9,335 nucleotides of DNA from Acidobacteriota bacterium (GTDB lineage: Bacteria; Acidobacteriota; Vicinamibacteria; Vicinamibacterales; UBA8438), in NCBI GenBank assembly GCA_012963185.1, contig DTWD01000405.1, positions 1-9,335 of the forward strand. Direction: 5' to 3'. Both the position numbers and the translations under genes were made by a program. The notes under the pieces are model-generated. The model made no database searches. It was not told the origin of the DNA and saw only the letters and a list, made by a program, of their open reading frames with translations. Positions 1 to 8,102 of this stretch are shown here, one piece after another (the stretch's first letter is position 1; the number at the start of each line of letters is the position of its first letter).

Positions 1-1993
1 CACGAAATGACACAATTCCGTCGAGTCGATTCCTAAATTCAGGACTAAAAATTCGTTCAATTGCAACCTTTAGGCGCCCCTTTGACGACGTTTCCTGATC
101 CTCACTGAAGCCGATTGAACCCAAGTTCGCTTCGCGGGAACCAGCATTGGACGTCATGATTAATATGACGTGTCGAAAGTCGGCCTTACGACCACTATTG
201 TCTGTCAGGGTTGCATGGTCCATCACTTGGAGCAAGATGTTGTAAACGTCCGAATGGGCTTTTTCGATTTCGTCTAGAAGTACAACGCTGTACGGATGAG
301 CTCGCACCGCATCGACTAACAGACCACCCTGTTCAAAACCTACGTAGCCAGGCGGTGCGCCGATTAGTCTAGCGACTGCATGTTTTTCCATGTACTCGCT
401 CATGTCGAAGCGTACAAACTCGTTTCCAAGGTGTATCGCGACTTGCCGGGCGAGTTCTGTCTTTCCGACGCCCGTTGGCCCAGTGAACAAGAAACATCCC
501 GCCGGTCGATCTGGCATACCTAGTCCGGCACGAGCCCTCTTGATCGCAGTTGTGACCGCGTTAACAGCATCAGCCTGTCCGAACACAACGCGTTGGAGTG
601 CTTCGTCAAGCGTTCGAAGTCGTTCCTTGTCGGATGAAGAAGCTTGCTTTTCGGGAATACGGGCCATTCGGGCTACGACACGTTCAATATCGGCGACTGT
701 TACCTCCAACGGTATGGTTTCTGTATCAATGGTTGTTTGAGTTCGCTGTAGGCTGAGCACAGCTGCGGCTTCATCGAGGACGTCGATTGCGCTATCTGGA
801 AGATGGCCGTCTCTAAGGTGGCGGTTAGCCAAAGTTGCGGCTGTGGACATAGTGTCAGCACCAAAAGTAACAAGGTGATGCGATTCGTATTGCGGGCGGA
901 GTCCTTCGAGGATCCGTTTTGTTTCATCTACCGAGGGCTCTTCGACAACGATTTTCTGTAGTCTGCGCGCAAGTCCCCGATCTTTTTCAATGTGCTTAAA
1001 TTCTTCAAATGTTGTCGATCCAATGATACGTAGATCGCCGGCGGCAAGGGTGGGCTTAATTAGGGTTGCCAGGTCCATAGTGCCGCCAGTAGTAGCACCT
1101 GCTCCAACGGTTGTGTGTATTTCATCGATGAAAAGAATTGGCAGTGGGTGGTCGGTGAGCGCTGAGATCACGGCCTTAAATCGTTCTTCGAAGTCGCCAC
1201 GAAATCGAGTGCCTGCGAGCAATGCTGCAGTGTCAAGCGAAAATACCTCTGCGCCAACGAGTCGTGCTGGAACATTTTTTTCGAGCAACCGAGCAGCGAG
1301 TCCTTCAGCAAGCGCAGTTTTTCCCACACCTGCTTCACCTACAAACATAGGATTGTTCTTACGCCGACGACACAAAATTTCCAGAGTTCTCTGTAACTCC
1401 AGGGTACGGCCAATCAGTGGATCGAGTTTGCCGGCGCGGGCGCGGTCAGAAAGACTAACGGCATACTCCCCGAGCGGATCTCGAACAGCTGAAGGACCTT
1501 CTTCGCCAAATCCAGCCTGGGTGGTTTCGTCTTCTTCTGTGTGTCCGTGTGGCCCGGAAGCAACTTTGGAAATGCCGTGAGAGATGTAATTGAGGATGTC
1601 TAACCGTTTGACTCCCTGGGATTCAATTACCTGCGCAGCGTAGGCTTTCGGTTGTTGCAGGACGGCAGCGAGCACATCCCCCGAGCGAACTTCATCCTTG
1701 CCAGCACTTTGAACGTGTAGAACAGCAGTTTGCAGCACTCGTCGGAAACCGAGAGTTTGCGCTGGTTCTTGCGATCTTTCGCCCTTTGCGAATGTCTCGA
1801 GAGTCCCAAGAAATTCATCAAGCGTCTTGCGTAAAACAGGCAGGTCTGCACCGCAAGCTGCCAAGATCCGTTCTCCTTCTGGATCATGCGCTAAGGCGTA
1901 GAGCAAGTGTTCTAGTGTGAGGTGAGTGTGGCGTCGAGACGCTGCCTCCCGATAGGCAACGTTGAGAATCAATTCGAGTGAGGCACTAAACAT
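1..1993 (-). CDS. clpA: ATP-dependent Clp protease ATP-binding subunit ClpA (3' end cut off)
   Basis: ClpA is the hexameric AAA+ unfoldase that feeds proteins, including ClpS-delivered N-degron substrates, into the ClpP peptidase in the cytoplasm. About 664 residues are visible without a stop; the E. coli protein has about 758, so the C-terminal end lies off the window. Seen in order: Clp N-domain (about 1-145, ending near NYISHG), an acidic linker, first Walker A GEAGVGKT (219-226), Walker B LFIDEIH (D290-E291), second Walker A GPTGVGKT (505-512), D2 pore loop GYVG (549-552), second Walker B LLDEIEKAH (D574-E575), the ClpP-docking tripeptide IGF (627-629), and FRNRLD shortly before the edge. 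The IGF loop and close match to ClpA across the N-domain separate it from ClpB, which lacks the loop, and from ClpC. The ATG at 1993 is preceded by a good Shine-Dalgarno. It lies 29 bp after clpS and is probably co-transcribed with it. Confidence 0.97.
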   Translation of the reverse strand, partial: MFSASLELILNVAYREAASRRHTHLTLEHLLYALAHDPEGERILAACGADLPVLRKTLDEFLGTLETFAKGERSQEPAQTLGFRRVLQTAVLHVQSAGKDEVRSGDVLAAVLQQPKAYAAQVIESQGVKRLDILNYISHGISKVASGPHGHTEEDETTQAGFGEEGPSAVRDPLGEYAVSLSDRARAGKLDPLIGRTLELQRTLEILCRRRKNNPMFVGEAGVGKTALAEGLAARLLEKNVPARLVGAEVFSLDTAALLAGTRFRGDFEERFKAVISALTDHPLPILFIDEIHTTVGAGATTGGTMDLATLIKPTLAAGDLRIIGSTTFEEFKHIEKDRGLARRLQKIVVEEPSVDETKRILEGLRPQYESHHLVTFGADTMSTAATLANRHLRDGHLPDSAIDVLDEAAAVLSLQRTQTTIDTETIPLEVTVADIERVVARMARIPEKQASSSDKERLRTLDEALQRVVFGQADAVNAVTTAIKRARAGLGMPDRPAGCFLFTGPTGVGKTELARQVAIHLGNEFVRFDMSEYMEKHAVARLIGAPPGYVGFEQGGLLVDAVRAHPYSVVLLDEIEKAHSDVYNILLQVMDHATLTDNSGRKADFRHVILIMTSNAGSREANLGSIGFSEDQETSSKGRLKVAIERIFSPEFRNRLDGIVSFR

Positions 1994-1998
1994 TCGAG

Positions 1999-2004
1999 TC
2001 CTTT
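1999..2004 (-). promoter_or_regulatory. Ribosome binding site of clpA
   Basis: AAAGGA on the minus strand, five bases before the ATG at 1993. It fixes the clpA start and allows independent initiation inside the clpS-clpA transcript. Confidence 0.7.
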
Positions 2005-2022
2005 AACTTAACAGAGTGTGTG

Positions 2023-2334
2023 TTAATGGTCTTCCTCAAGATCCGCTTGTAGTGGAAAGCCTTCTTTTGCTGCTTGCGCCCGAACTGTGGTGACTTTTGT
2101 TTCTGCAACTTCAAAAGTGTATATCCCGCAAACAGTTCGGCCCTGCGTATGAACCTGCATCATTAACCGAAACGCCTCCGCGGGGCTTTTCTGAAAGATG
2201 TTTTCAAGTACGGCAATGACAAATTCCATCGTTGTGTAATCGTCGTTGAGCAAGTACACACGATATTGTTGAGGCGTGGCAGTTTTATCCTGCTGTTTTT
2301 CTATTACCGAACTATCCGATTGCTGGTCGACCAT
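2023..2334 (-). CDS. clpS: ATP-dependent Clp protease adaptor ClpS
   Basis: ClpS binds proteins with destabilising N-terminal residues (N-degrons) and hands them to the N-domain of ClpA for degradation by ClpAP. The 103-residue length is typical. After a flexible hydrophilic tail (1-22) comes the family core VYLLNDDYTTMEFV (26-39). N30, D31, T34, M36 and H62 line up with the N-degron pocket residues of E. coli ClpS (N34, D35, T38, M40, H66). The helix-strand signature VCGIYTFEVAETKV (68-81) and a C-terminal GFPLQADLEED complete the fold. Residue 35 is Thr where E. coli has Pro39. The ATG at 2334 has no obvious Shine-Dalgarno, so a slightly different start is possible, although everything conserved is included. 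It is the first gene of the clpS-clpA unit. Confidence 0.95.
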   Translation of the reverse strand: MVDQQSDSSVIEKQQDKTATPQQYRVYLLNDDYTTMEFVIAVLENIFQKSPAEAFRLMMQVHTQGRTVCGIYTFEVAETKVTTVRAQAAKEGFPLQADLEEDH

Positions 2335-2366
2335 AAATGTACAAGCTGCTGTTTCTATCCCTGTTG

Positions 2367-2382
2367 TTCAGCGTTCAGAGAC
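2367..2382 (+). repeat. 16-bp imperfect direct repeat, copy 1
   Basis: TTCAGCGTTCAGAGAC matches copy 2 at 2438-2453 in 14 of 16 positions, in the same orientation and 71 bp apart start to start. It lies 33 bp upstream of the clpS start codon. This placement would suit a regulator site, but the function is inferred only. Confidence 0.45.
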
Positions 2383-2437
2383 GTGTATTACCAGATTTGC
2401 GCCATTATGCGTAACGTCACTGTATGAACCATAGTCA

Positions 2438-2453
2438 TTCAGCGTACTGAGAC
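2438..2453 (+). repeat. 16-bp imperfect direct repeat, copy 2
   Basis: TTCAGCGTACTGAGAC, the second copy of the repeat at 2367-2382. It also contains the short dyad TCAG-N4-CTGA, which copy 1 lacks. It lies about 95 bp upstream of the preferred start of the MBL-fold gene. Confidence 0.45.
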
Positions 2454-2548
2454 CAGTGCAAAGAGGCAAGGCGTTGAAATGCTTCTATAACGCCAACGTG
2501 AAGGCGCGGCACCGATGGATGACCACCGTAGTAAACTTTACCGCCTGT

Positions 2549-3472
2549 ATGGAAGAGCTAACACACAATATTTCGTATACAGATTTGATGCATCGCGGGC
2601 GACCGCGGGTGATCGCAACAGCCGTTATTCGGAGTGCTAGCGGCGTAACATTGGTTGACCCAGGTCCTACGTCATGCCTCGGTCGGCTCCGCGTCGCACT
2701 AGCAGAGACGGGTATTGAAATTAGCGATGTGCGGACGGTTCTCATCACACATATCCACCTTGACCATGCAGGCGCTACTGGAACGCTGCTTAAGGAAAAT
2801 CCTGATATTACGGTCTATGTGCATGAACGAGGAGCCCCTCATCTGATTGACCCTTCAAAACTACTCGCGAGCGCGACGCGTCTGTATGGTGATGAGATGG
2901 ATTCTCTGTGGGGACCATTTCTGCCGGTTCCAGAGAAGAGTGTGCGTGTGATTTCTGGAGGGGAACGGATTGCGGCGTCGGAGCGAAATTTTGATGTTGC
3001 CTATACCCCGGGGCATGCGTCACATCATGTGAGTTACTTTGACCGCTCAAGCGGTGTTGCTTTTGTTGGTGATGTCGCTGGTGTTCGGACAGGGCAGGCG
3101 CTGTTCGTGTTGCCGCCTACCCCGCCGCCTGACATAGACATCGAGTTGTGGAAAGAGAGTATTGAAACGGTCAGGCAGTGGCGCGCCTCAACATTATTTT
3201 TGACGCACTACGGTGCGCATGAAGACCCAGAAGAACATCTGGACGCGCTGTTAGTGCACATGGATGTGTTGAAACGGATGTCGAAGGAATGCCTAGAGTC
3301 TGGCGGGAGTGACGCGGACCAACAACAGAGATTTCTTAACGAGATGCGAGTTTATCTTGCTCGGCACATCCCAACTCAAGAGACTAATCTCTACAACACG
3401 GCGGCACCACTTGATCAGTGTTGGTTGGGACTCGTTCGGTACTGGCGAAAACGTGGAGTACCGTTGTTGTGA
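2549..3472 (+). CDS. MBL-fold metallo-hydrolase, glyoxalase II-like
   Basis: A metallo-beta-lactamase-fold hydrolase of unknown substrate, probably cytoplasmic since no signal peptide is seen. Numbered from the ATG at 2549 (307 aa), it has the full dinuclear metal set: motif THIHLDHAGA giving H68, H70, D72 and H73, then H156 in YTPGHASHH, D175 in VGDVAG and H220 in LTHYG. LVDPGPTS just before the first motif is typical of glyoxalase II-like family members, which cleave thioesters, lactones or phosphoesters. The start is uncertain. The frame is open from a GTG at 2456 and has an ATG at 2519, but residues before MEELTHNIS do not look like the family and no start has a strong Shine-Dalgarno, so I prefer 2549. 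Its TGA overlaps the GTG of the next gene, which points to one operon and translational coupling. Confidence 0.88.
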   Translation: MEELTHNISYTDLMHRGRPRVIATAVIRSASGVTLVDPGPTSCLGRLRVALAETGIEISDVRTVLITHIHLDHAGATGTLLKENPDITVYVHERGAPHLIDPSKLLASATRLYGDEMDSLWGPFLPVPEKSVRVISGGERIAASERNFDVAYTPGHASHHVSYFDRSSGVAFVGDVAGVRTGQALFVLPPTPPPDIDIELWKESIETVRQWRASTLFLTHYGAHEDPEEHLDALLVHMDVLKRMSKECLESGGSDADQQQRFLNEMRVYLARHIPTQETNLYNTAAPLDQCWLGLVRYWRKRGVPLL

Positions 3473-4029
3473 GTGCAGCCGCGGTCAATCAGTCGGAGCG
3501 GGACCGATTGGCGAACCTGCTCATTGAGTCTCGCGATCAAGTAGTAGCGTCCAGCGAACAACTTTCTGTTGCACAGTGGACATTTCGAGAGCGCAAAGAT
3601 AGTTGGAGCATCGGTGACAATGTCGAGCACTTAGGCCTTGTGGAGCCGATACTCTTTGGACAGGTCACGAGTGCTCTTGGTGCGGACGCTAATCCAAACT
3701 GGGAAGAAGAAACAGCAGGCAAGGAAAGCCTGCTTAAAGAAAAGGTCCTTGATCGGTCAACGAAACGCGACGCTCCAAACGCTGTGTTGCCGGCTGGCGG
3801 TATTGATCAGACCCGCGCACTTCGTGTCTTTCGAGAGCACCGAGAAAACTCATTGCGGTTTGCTCTGGACACGGTAAAGCCACTCAAAGCGCATACGGCA
3901 GACCATCGGCGACCCGTATACGGAACACTTAATGCTTACCAGTGGCTGCTTTTTATCGCGTACCACACGCTGCGGCATGTGGAGCAAATTGCAGATGCCA
4001 AACGCGCCCCTGGGTTTCCAGAAGCCTAA
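3469..4029 (+). CDS. DinB-like (DinB_2) four-helix-bundle protein, putative metal-dependent
   Basis: A 186-residue protein with the DinB/YfiT-like four-helix-bundle pattern. Members of this superfamily bind a divalent metal through three histidines. Some are thiol-dependent S-transferases (bacillithiol or mycothiol), and most have no known reaction. Visible ligands are H54 in DNVEHLGLVE and H166/H170 in YHTLRHVEQI near the C-terminus, the usual H...HxxxH arrangement. DSWSIGDNVEHL is the typical first-helix signature. I chose the GTG at 3469 because it overlaps the upstream stop as GTGA and has GGAG at 3455-3458, ten bases before it. A GTG at 3418 would add 17 residues inside the upstream gene and looks less likely. 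The coupled MBL-fold hydrolase may act on a related substrate, but that is inference. No membrane segment is seen. Confidence 0.85.
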   Translation: MSAAAVNQSERDRLANLLIESRDQVVASSEQLSVAQWTFRERKDSWSIGDNVEHLGLVEPILFGQVTSALGADANPNWEEETAGKESLLKEKVLDRSTKRDAPNAVLPAGGIDQTRALRVFREHRENSLRFALDTVKPLKAHTADHRRPVYGTLNAYQWLLFIAYHTLRHVEQIADAKRAPGFPEA

Positions 4030-4041
4030 GCTTTACTCGCT

Positions 4042-5358
4042 CTAATTTCCAACCCCTGGCACCGTATTTCCAGCGATCCAGACTGATTCGATTGTGTGAC
4101 TGTCTGCGATATCGGTTGCGGGGTTTTCGGTATACACAACAAAATCAGCCCATTTACCAGTTGAGAGTGTTCCGACCTCGTCGAGACCCATGCACTCGGC
4201 TGCGTCGCCGGTCGAGGCCACGATAGCTTGCATCGGAGTCAGGCCAGATTCGACCATTAAAGCGAGTTCCCCATGTTCAAAGTAACCCTGGAAACGGCCC
4301 GCAGGTCCTGTGTCAGTTCCCATTGCGATACGAATGCCAGCATCAGAGAGGGTTTTAACGTTTCGCATCGCGACTTCAAGCTGGGCTTTATAGGTCTGTG
4401 CGCTCTGGCTGTTCTGGATTCGTTCTTGGTATTCCGGAGCTTCGAGTGCAGTGAGAACTGCCGGGTCAGCATCTCTCAAGAAGAAAGGGTCGTCAAAGAA
4501 ATCTGGACGTTCCTCGTAGACAAAAGTGGAGACTTCACGCATCAATGTTGGGCAAACGCAGGTGTCATCCGCTTTCAAAAGTTCAAGAAGTTCATCATCG
4601 ACTGCAACGTCTCGTACGCTATGCGCCACGAAATCGGCACCAGACCTGAGAAGTTCTTTTGCATCGTCTAAATAGTAGAGATGCGCGGTGAGTTTTAGTC
4701 CGCGAGAGTGAGCTGTCTCAATGACAGATTTATAGATATCAGGTGGCATCTTTTGGCTACTACCCAGGTTGTCGTCAACACGGATCTTGATGTAGTCAAC
4801 GTTCATATCGGCTGCCGCGTTTGTCCGTTCAACTGCTTGTTCCGTAGAGTCAGCAACAATGACAGGACCCGCAACACGCAGACGGGCGTGAGTCAAATCG
4901 TTACTTTCGCGGTCACGAACCGCAATCCCTTCTGGTCCATCACCACCCAGACTTACGACCGTTGTCACACCGTAACGCGCATAGAGTGCGAGCTGGTTTG
5001 CGACATGTTCTTCCGTATAGAACGACGGGTCCGCTTCGAGGCCGCGTACGTTGTTGACATGCCCGTGAGCGTTGACCAATCCTGGGGTAACCGTTCGACC
5101 AGAAAGATCAATGGTTGACGCATCTTCGGGTACGGTCACGTTTTCGGTTGAACCGATGGCCTCGATCCGGCCGTCTCGGACGACCATCGTGCCGCTTTCA
5201 ATGGTGTCACCATTACCGACGATCAGGCGTGCGCTTGTGAAGGCCGTGAGACCAGGAGTCGGTTCAATCGGTTCTGGTTCAGGTGCGCTACACGCGCCAA
5301 GCCCAAGTACCAAGGTTGCGACGCAGGCGATGTTTCCGTAATTCCGGAGGTTCTTCAT
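4042..5358 (-). CDS. Amidohydrolase-family lipoprotein, imidazolonepropionase-like
   Basis: A metal-dependent amidohydrolase of the HutI/prolidase-like branch, 438 aa from the ATG at 5358. It starts with a lipoprotein signal peptide (MKNLR, a hydrophobic stretch, lipobox LGAC with C23) and a Pro/Glu-rich tether, so it is probably anchored outside the cytoplasmic membrane. Catalytic elements: HGH in TPGLVNAHGH (H98, H100), K191 in DYIKIRVDD as the likely carboxylated lysine, H226 in LTAHLYY, H246 in VAHSVRD and D349 in GTDTGP. The C-terminal GKWADFVVY belongs to the composite beta-sandwich domain. Exported relatives include dipeptidases acting on Xaa-Pro or Xaa-Arg substrates, but the substrate here cannot be read from sequence. 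GGAG nine bases before 5358 supports this start. A GTG at 5373 in the same frame, overlapping the UPF0182 stop as TAGTG, would add five residues. It follows the UPF0182 gene directly and is probably coupled to it. Confidence 0.9.
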   Translation of the reverse strand: MKNLRNYGNIACVATLVLGLGACSAPEPEPIEPTPGLTAFTSARLIVGNGDTIESGTMVVRDGRIEAIGSTENVTVPEDASTIDLSGRTVTPGLVNAHGHVNNVRGLEADPSFYTEEHVANQLALYARYGVTTVVSLGGDGPEGIAVRDRESNDLTHARLRVAGPVIVADSTEQAVERTNAAADMNVDYIKIRVDDNLGSSQKMPPDIYKSVIETAHSRGLKLTAHLYYLDDAKELLRSGADFVAHSVRDVAVDDELLELLKADDTCVCPTLMREVSTFVYEERPDFFDDPFFLRDADPAVLTALEAPEYQERIQNSQSAQTYKAQLEVAMRNVKTLSDAGIRIAMGTDTGPAGRFQGYFEHGELALMVESGLTPMQAIVASTGDAAECMGLDEVGTLSTGKWADFVVYTENPATDIADSHTIESVWIAGNTVPGVGN

Positions 5359-5367
5359 CTCGTTGGT

Positions 5368-5371
5368 CTCC
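5368..5371 (-). promoter_or_regulatory. Ribosome binding site of the amidohydrolase gene
   Basis: GGAG on the minus strand, nine bases before the ATG at 5358 and next to the stop codon of the UPF0182 gene. It favours the ATG at 5358 over the GTG at 5373, whose last base is the first G of this site. Confidence 0.6.
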
Positions 5372-5372
5372 A

Positions 5373-8102
5373 CTAGTTTTGACTGCTATCACTTTCCCGT
5401 AATTCTTCGAGCACTTCTCCCAGTCGTTCGATTTCTTCACCATACTGTGACCAATTACCCTGACGCTGTGCGTCAAGTGCACGCGAATAGTGATTCTGCG
5501 CTTGGTCTGCGAGTTCACTAGAAGAGGAACCTTGCGGGGTTGCCACCGCTAGCGAATTTATTGAATCCCCAGTGTCTAGAGTGTCGGCCACAAGACTTGT
5601 AGGCACTACTGGACGTGGTGACATCGAGCCATCGCCAAAAAGACGCTCTAGGGCCAGATCGAGGGTTTCCTCCATCACAATTTGGTTCTGGTAAGCCACA
5701 ACAACACGCCTTAGTTCAGGGATACGACCACCTGATGCCCGTAAATACAAGGGTCTGATATATAGAAGTGCTTCTTCGATCGGAATTACGAGCAGGGTTC
5801 CCTGGATCACTTCTGAGCCCTGTTGGTTCCAAAGGGTGATTTGTGGAGAAATTTCTTGGTCTTGATTAATCCGCGACACGATCTGCGAGGGACCGAACAC
5901 TAATTTTTGTTTAGGGAATTGAAAGACCAGCATCTTCCCGTAGTTTTCACCATCACTGCGTGCGATGAACCACGCCGCGAGATTGTTTCTTCCTCGTGGC
6001 GTGAACGGGAGCATCTGAATAAATTCCGCACGTGCTTCACCTGGAAGTCGCATGATGGTGTAATAGGGTTCCATCTGCTCGTTGTCGATAATTGGAACTT
6101 CCCAGTCATCTTCGCGGTTATAAAACACTCCAGGGTTGGTCATGTGAAAAGTCGCGTACATGGCACTCTGCAGTGCAAAAATTCCTTCCGGATACCGAAT
6201 ATGCGCTCGAAGTGACTCAGGCATGGAGTCGAGCGGTTGCAAGAAGCCAGGGAAGATATTGCCAAGTGTTACGCCAAGTGGATCGTCCGGTTCTGCAAGG
6301 TAGAAGGTTGTGTCACCGTTATAAGCATCGATGACTATCTTGACCGAGTTCCGAATGTAATTGATGCCATTACTGGCAGGAGAGGAATATGGATAATCAC
6401 CGGTAGATGTGTACGCATCTCTCATCCAATAGAGCCGTCCGTCTGCAATAACGAGGTAAGGGTCTGCATCGTAACGTAAGAATGGAGCGATGGCAGTGAC
6501 TCTATCTGAGATATTGCGATAAAAAATCACGCGGCTTTGACTATCTAATTGAGCGCTAACGAGGATTTCGTAGGATTGCAACCGAAGACTGAAAAGCAGA
6601 CGACGAAGCAACCCGCCCAGTTCGAGGCCGCCGGTGCCGTCATAGCGGATCGAGACGTTGTCGTCTCCCGAGGGGTAGTGGAATTCATCCGTGGAGGTGT
6701 TGACGAGCACGTAATCGTTCGACAATTCTCCAAAATAAATACTGGGTTGATCGACTGACAAATCAGTATTGGAAGTCGGCGGGAGATCTTGAATAAATAA
6801 AACCGGCAGTCCTTCCTGCGTCACTTGGTTCACTGGACCGAGTGCCACGCCGAAACCATGTGTGTACTGTAGGTGTTCGTTGATCCACGATGGATTGGGG
6901 AGGTTGTCAGAATTAAGTTCACGCGCCGACATCATAGTTTGGCGATACTCTCCGTCGACGACGTAGCGGTCGTTATCAACCGATGCAAACTCGTAATAAG
7001 TTCGAATTTCCTGAATTTGACCGAAGGTATCAAGAAGCGGTTGATGGTCCCATAACCGAACGTTGTTAATGGTTTCGGCGTTGTTGGCGATGTCTTCTTG
7101 TGTCAGTAAGGCGTCACCTGACACTTGCCGTTCTTCGACGATATCAATGTCAAATGCCTGCCGAGTAGCTTCGATGTTGTGTGTGATGTACGGAGCTTCC
7201 AGTCGTTGCTCGTCGGGTGTGACGACGAGTTGTTGGAATGCCATTGCGGCGCCTCCACCGCCGATCCACACTAGTAGATAACCAACGACTCCGGCAGCAA
7301 CAGGCCATGTTGTTCGTGAGAAGGCAGCATATGCAGCCGCCACGCAGGCGAGCACAGAAACCCCTATCAGAAAACGGAACACCGGAAGTCGTACGACGAT
7401 GTCCACGTACGATGCACCATGGATAATCCCGCCAGGGGTGGTTAAGAGTCGCGGCATTTCGAGATACGCACCCCAGGCCAACAATCCAAAAATCCCAGCG
7501 ACCAGAAGCAAAAGATGTTGCCGAGCGCGCTTTCCAATTTGGACACCGCTCGGATCAAGAGCAATTTCGCCAGCGATTACGTACGCACCGACTGAGCCAG
7601 TTAGTGCCAGAACGATGAGTGAGAGCGCAGCAAACCGTAAAAAGTCATAAAACGGCAAAGAAAAGATATAGAACGACGAATCTAAACCAAACAGCGGGTC
7701 AACTTCTCCAAACGGAACTGCTTCGAGATAGCGAAGTACCAGCAACCATTGACTCGATGCGACGCCACCGACGAACAACGCAACCAAAGCAGAGATTCCG
7801 ATGGCTAGGGCTCCGACATGCGAACGTTCGAGCACCAGCGGCTGAAGATCGCCCCCGCCGGCAAACAGCACATACGGCCGATGAATTTCTGTTATGGCAA
7901 AACGGAGGTTTGAGTACAGAACCATAAACGCAATCAGAAAACCGGCACTACTGATAAGACCTTTCGTGGTCAGACTTTTAAGGAAAATGGACTGGTAACC
8001 TACTTCACCGAACCAGAGCCACTCCGTATAGAGATTGGCGAATGAAGGTAATGCCACGAAGAGCAGTAAGCCGGTAAGCGCTAAGGTAATTTTCGTTCTC
8101 AT
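5373..8102 (-). CDS. UPF0182 family membrane protein (COG1615), function unknown
   Basis: A 909-residue integral membrane protein of the UPF0182 family, which is widespread in actinobacteria, cyanobacteria and others and has no settled function. Seven hydrophobic segments are seen at about residues 3-22, 50-67, 96-116, 157-177, 196-214, 242-262 and 266-287. About 600 mostly hydrophilic residues follow, probably extracytoplasmic. Family signatures are YTEWLWFGEVGY after the first segment, WINEHLQYTHGFG (about 406-418) followed by GPVN, and a C-terminal helical stretch with RALDAQRQGNWSQYGEEI, which resembles the usual family tail. Length is close to the usual 900-1000. The ATG at 8102 gives MRTKITLAL and a first membrane helix. 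The frame stays open to an ATG at 8246, but those 48 residues are low-complexity, run antisense through the neighbouring gene and are not family-like. No good Shine-Dalgarno precedes 8102. The stop overlaps the start region of the amidohydrolase, indicating an operon. Confidence 0.93.
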   Translation of the reverse strand: MRTKITLALTGLLLFVALPSFANLYTEWLWFGEVGYQSIFLKSLTTKGLISSAGFLIAFMVLYSNLRFAITEIHRPYVLFAGGGDLQPLVLERSHVGALAIGISALVALFVGGVASSQWLLVLRYLEAVPFGEVDPLFGLDSSFYIFSLPFYDFLRFAALSLIVLALTGSVGAYVIAGEIALDPSGVQIGKRARQHLLLLVAGIFGLLAWGAYLEMPRLLTTPGGIIHGASYVDIVVRLPVFRFLIGVSVLACVAAAYAAFSRTTWPVAAGVVGYLLVWIGGGGAAMAFQQLVVTPDEQRLEAPYITHNIEATRQAFDIDIVEERQVSGDALLTQEDIANNAETINNVRLWDHQPLLDTFGQIQEIRTYYEFASVDNDRYVVDGEYRQTMMSARELNSDNLPNPSWINEHLQYTHGFGVALGPVNQVTQEGLPVLFIQDLPPTSNTDLSVDQPSIYFGELSNDYVLVNTSTDEFHYPSGDDNVSIRYDGTGGLELGGLLRRLLFSLRLQSYEILVSAQLDSQSRVIFYRNISDRVTAIAPFLRYDADPYLVIADGRLYWMRDAYTSTGDYPYSSPASNGINYIRNSVKIVIDAYNGDTTFYLAEPDDPLGVTLGNIFPGFLQPLDSMPESLRAHIRYPEGIFALQSAMYATFHMTNPGVFYNREDDWEVPIIDNEQMEPYYTIMRLPGEARAEFIQMLPFTPRGRNNLAAWFIARSDGENYGKMLVFQFPKQKLVFGPSQIVSRINQDQEISPQITLWNQQGSEVIQGTLLVIPIEEALLYIRPLYLRASGGRIPELRRVVVAYQNQIVMEETLDLALERLFGDGSMSPRPVVPTSLVADTLDTGDSINSLAVATPQGSSSSELADQAQNHYSRALDAQRQGNWSQYGEEIERLGEVLEELRESDSSQN

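Larger units (their letters stand above)
2335..2548. other. Divergent intergenic region between clpS and the MBL-fold gene
   Basis: About 214 bp separating outward-facing genes, which must hold promoters for both unless the plus-strand gene starts earlier than chosen. I see only weak -35/-10 matches, for example TTGCGC at 2397 with poor -10 boxes downstream on plus and TAATAC on minus, so I do not assign promoters. The clearest structure is a 16-bp imperfect direct repeat, listed separately. No RNA gene or strong hairpin is visible. Confidence 0.5.

Noticed and set aside
990..1580. 196-codon open frame on the plus strand
   Set aside because: It lies wholly antisense to clpA, whose minus-strand frame carries intact AAA+ motifs across the same bases. 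The translation is Ser/Arg/Pro-rich and matches nothing I know.
2456..2548. Longer start (GTG at 2456 or ATG at 2519) for the MBL-fold gene
   Set aside because: The extra residues do not resemble the family and no good Shine-Dalgarno supports either start. Not fully excluded, since 2549 also lacks one.
4273..5118. Two plus-strand open frames (4273-4671 and 4708-5118)
   Set aside because: Both are antisense to the amidohydrolase, whose catalytic His, Lys and Asp motifs fall in the minus-strand frame here. There is no ribosome binding site or family signal in them.
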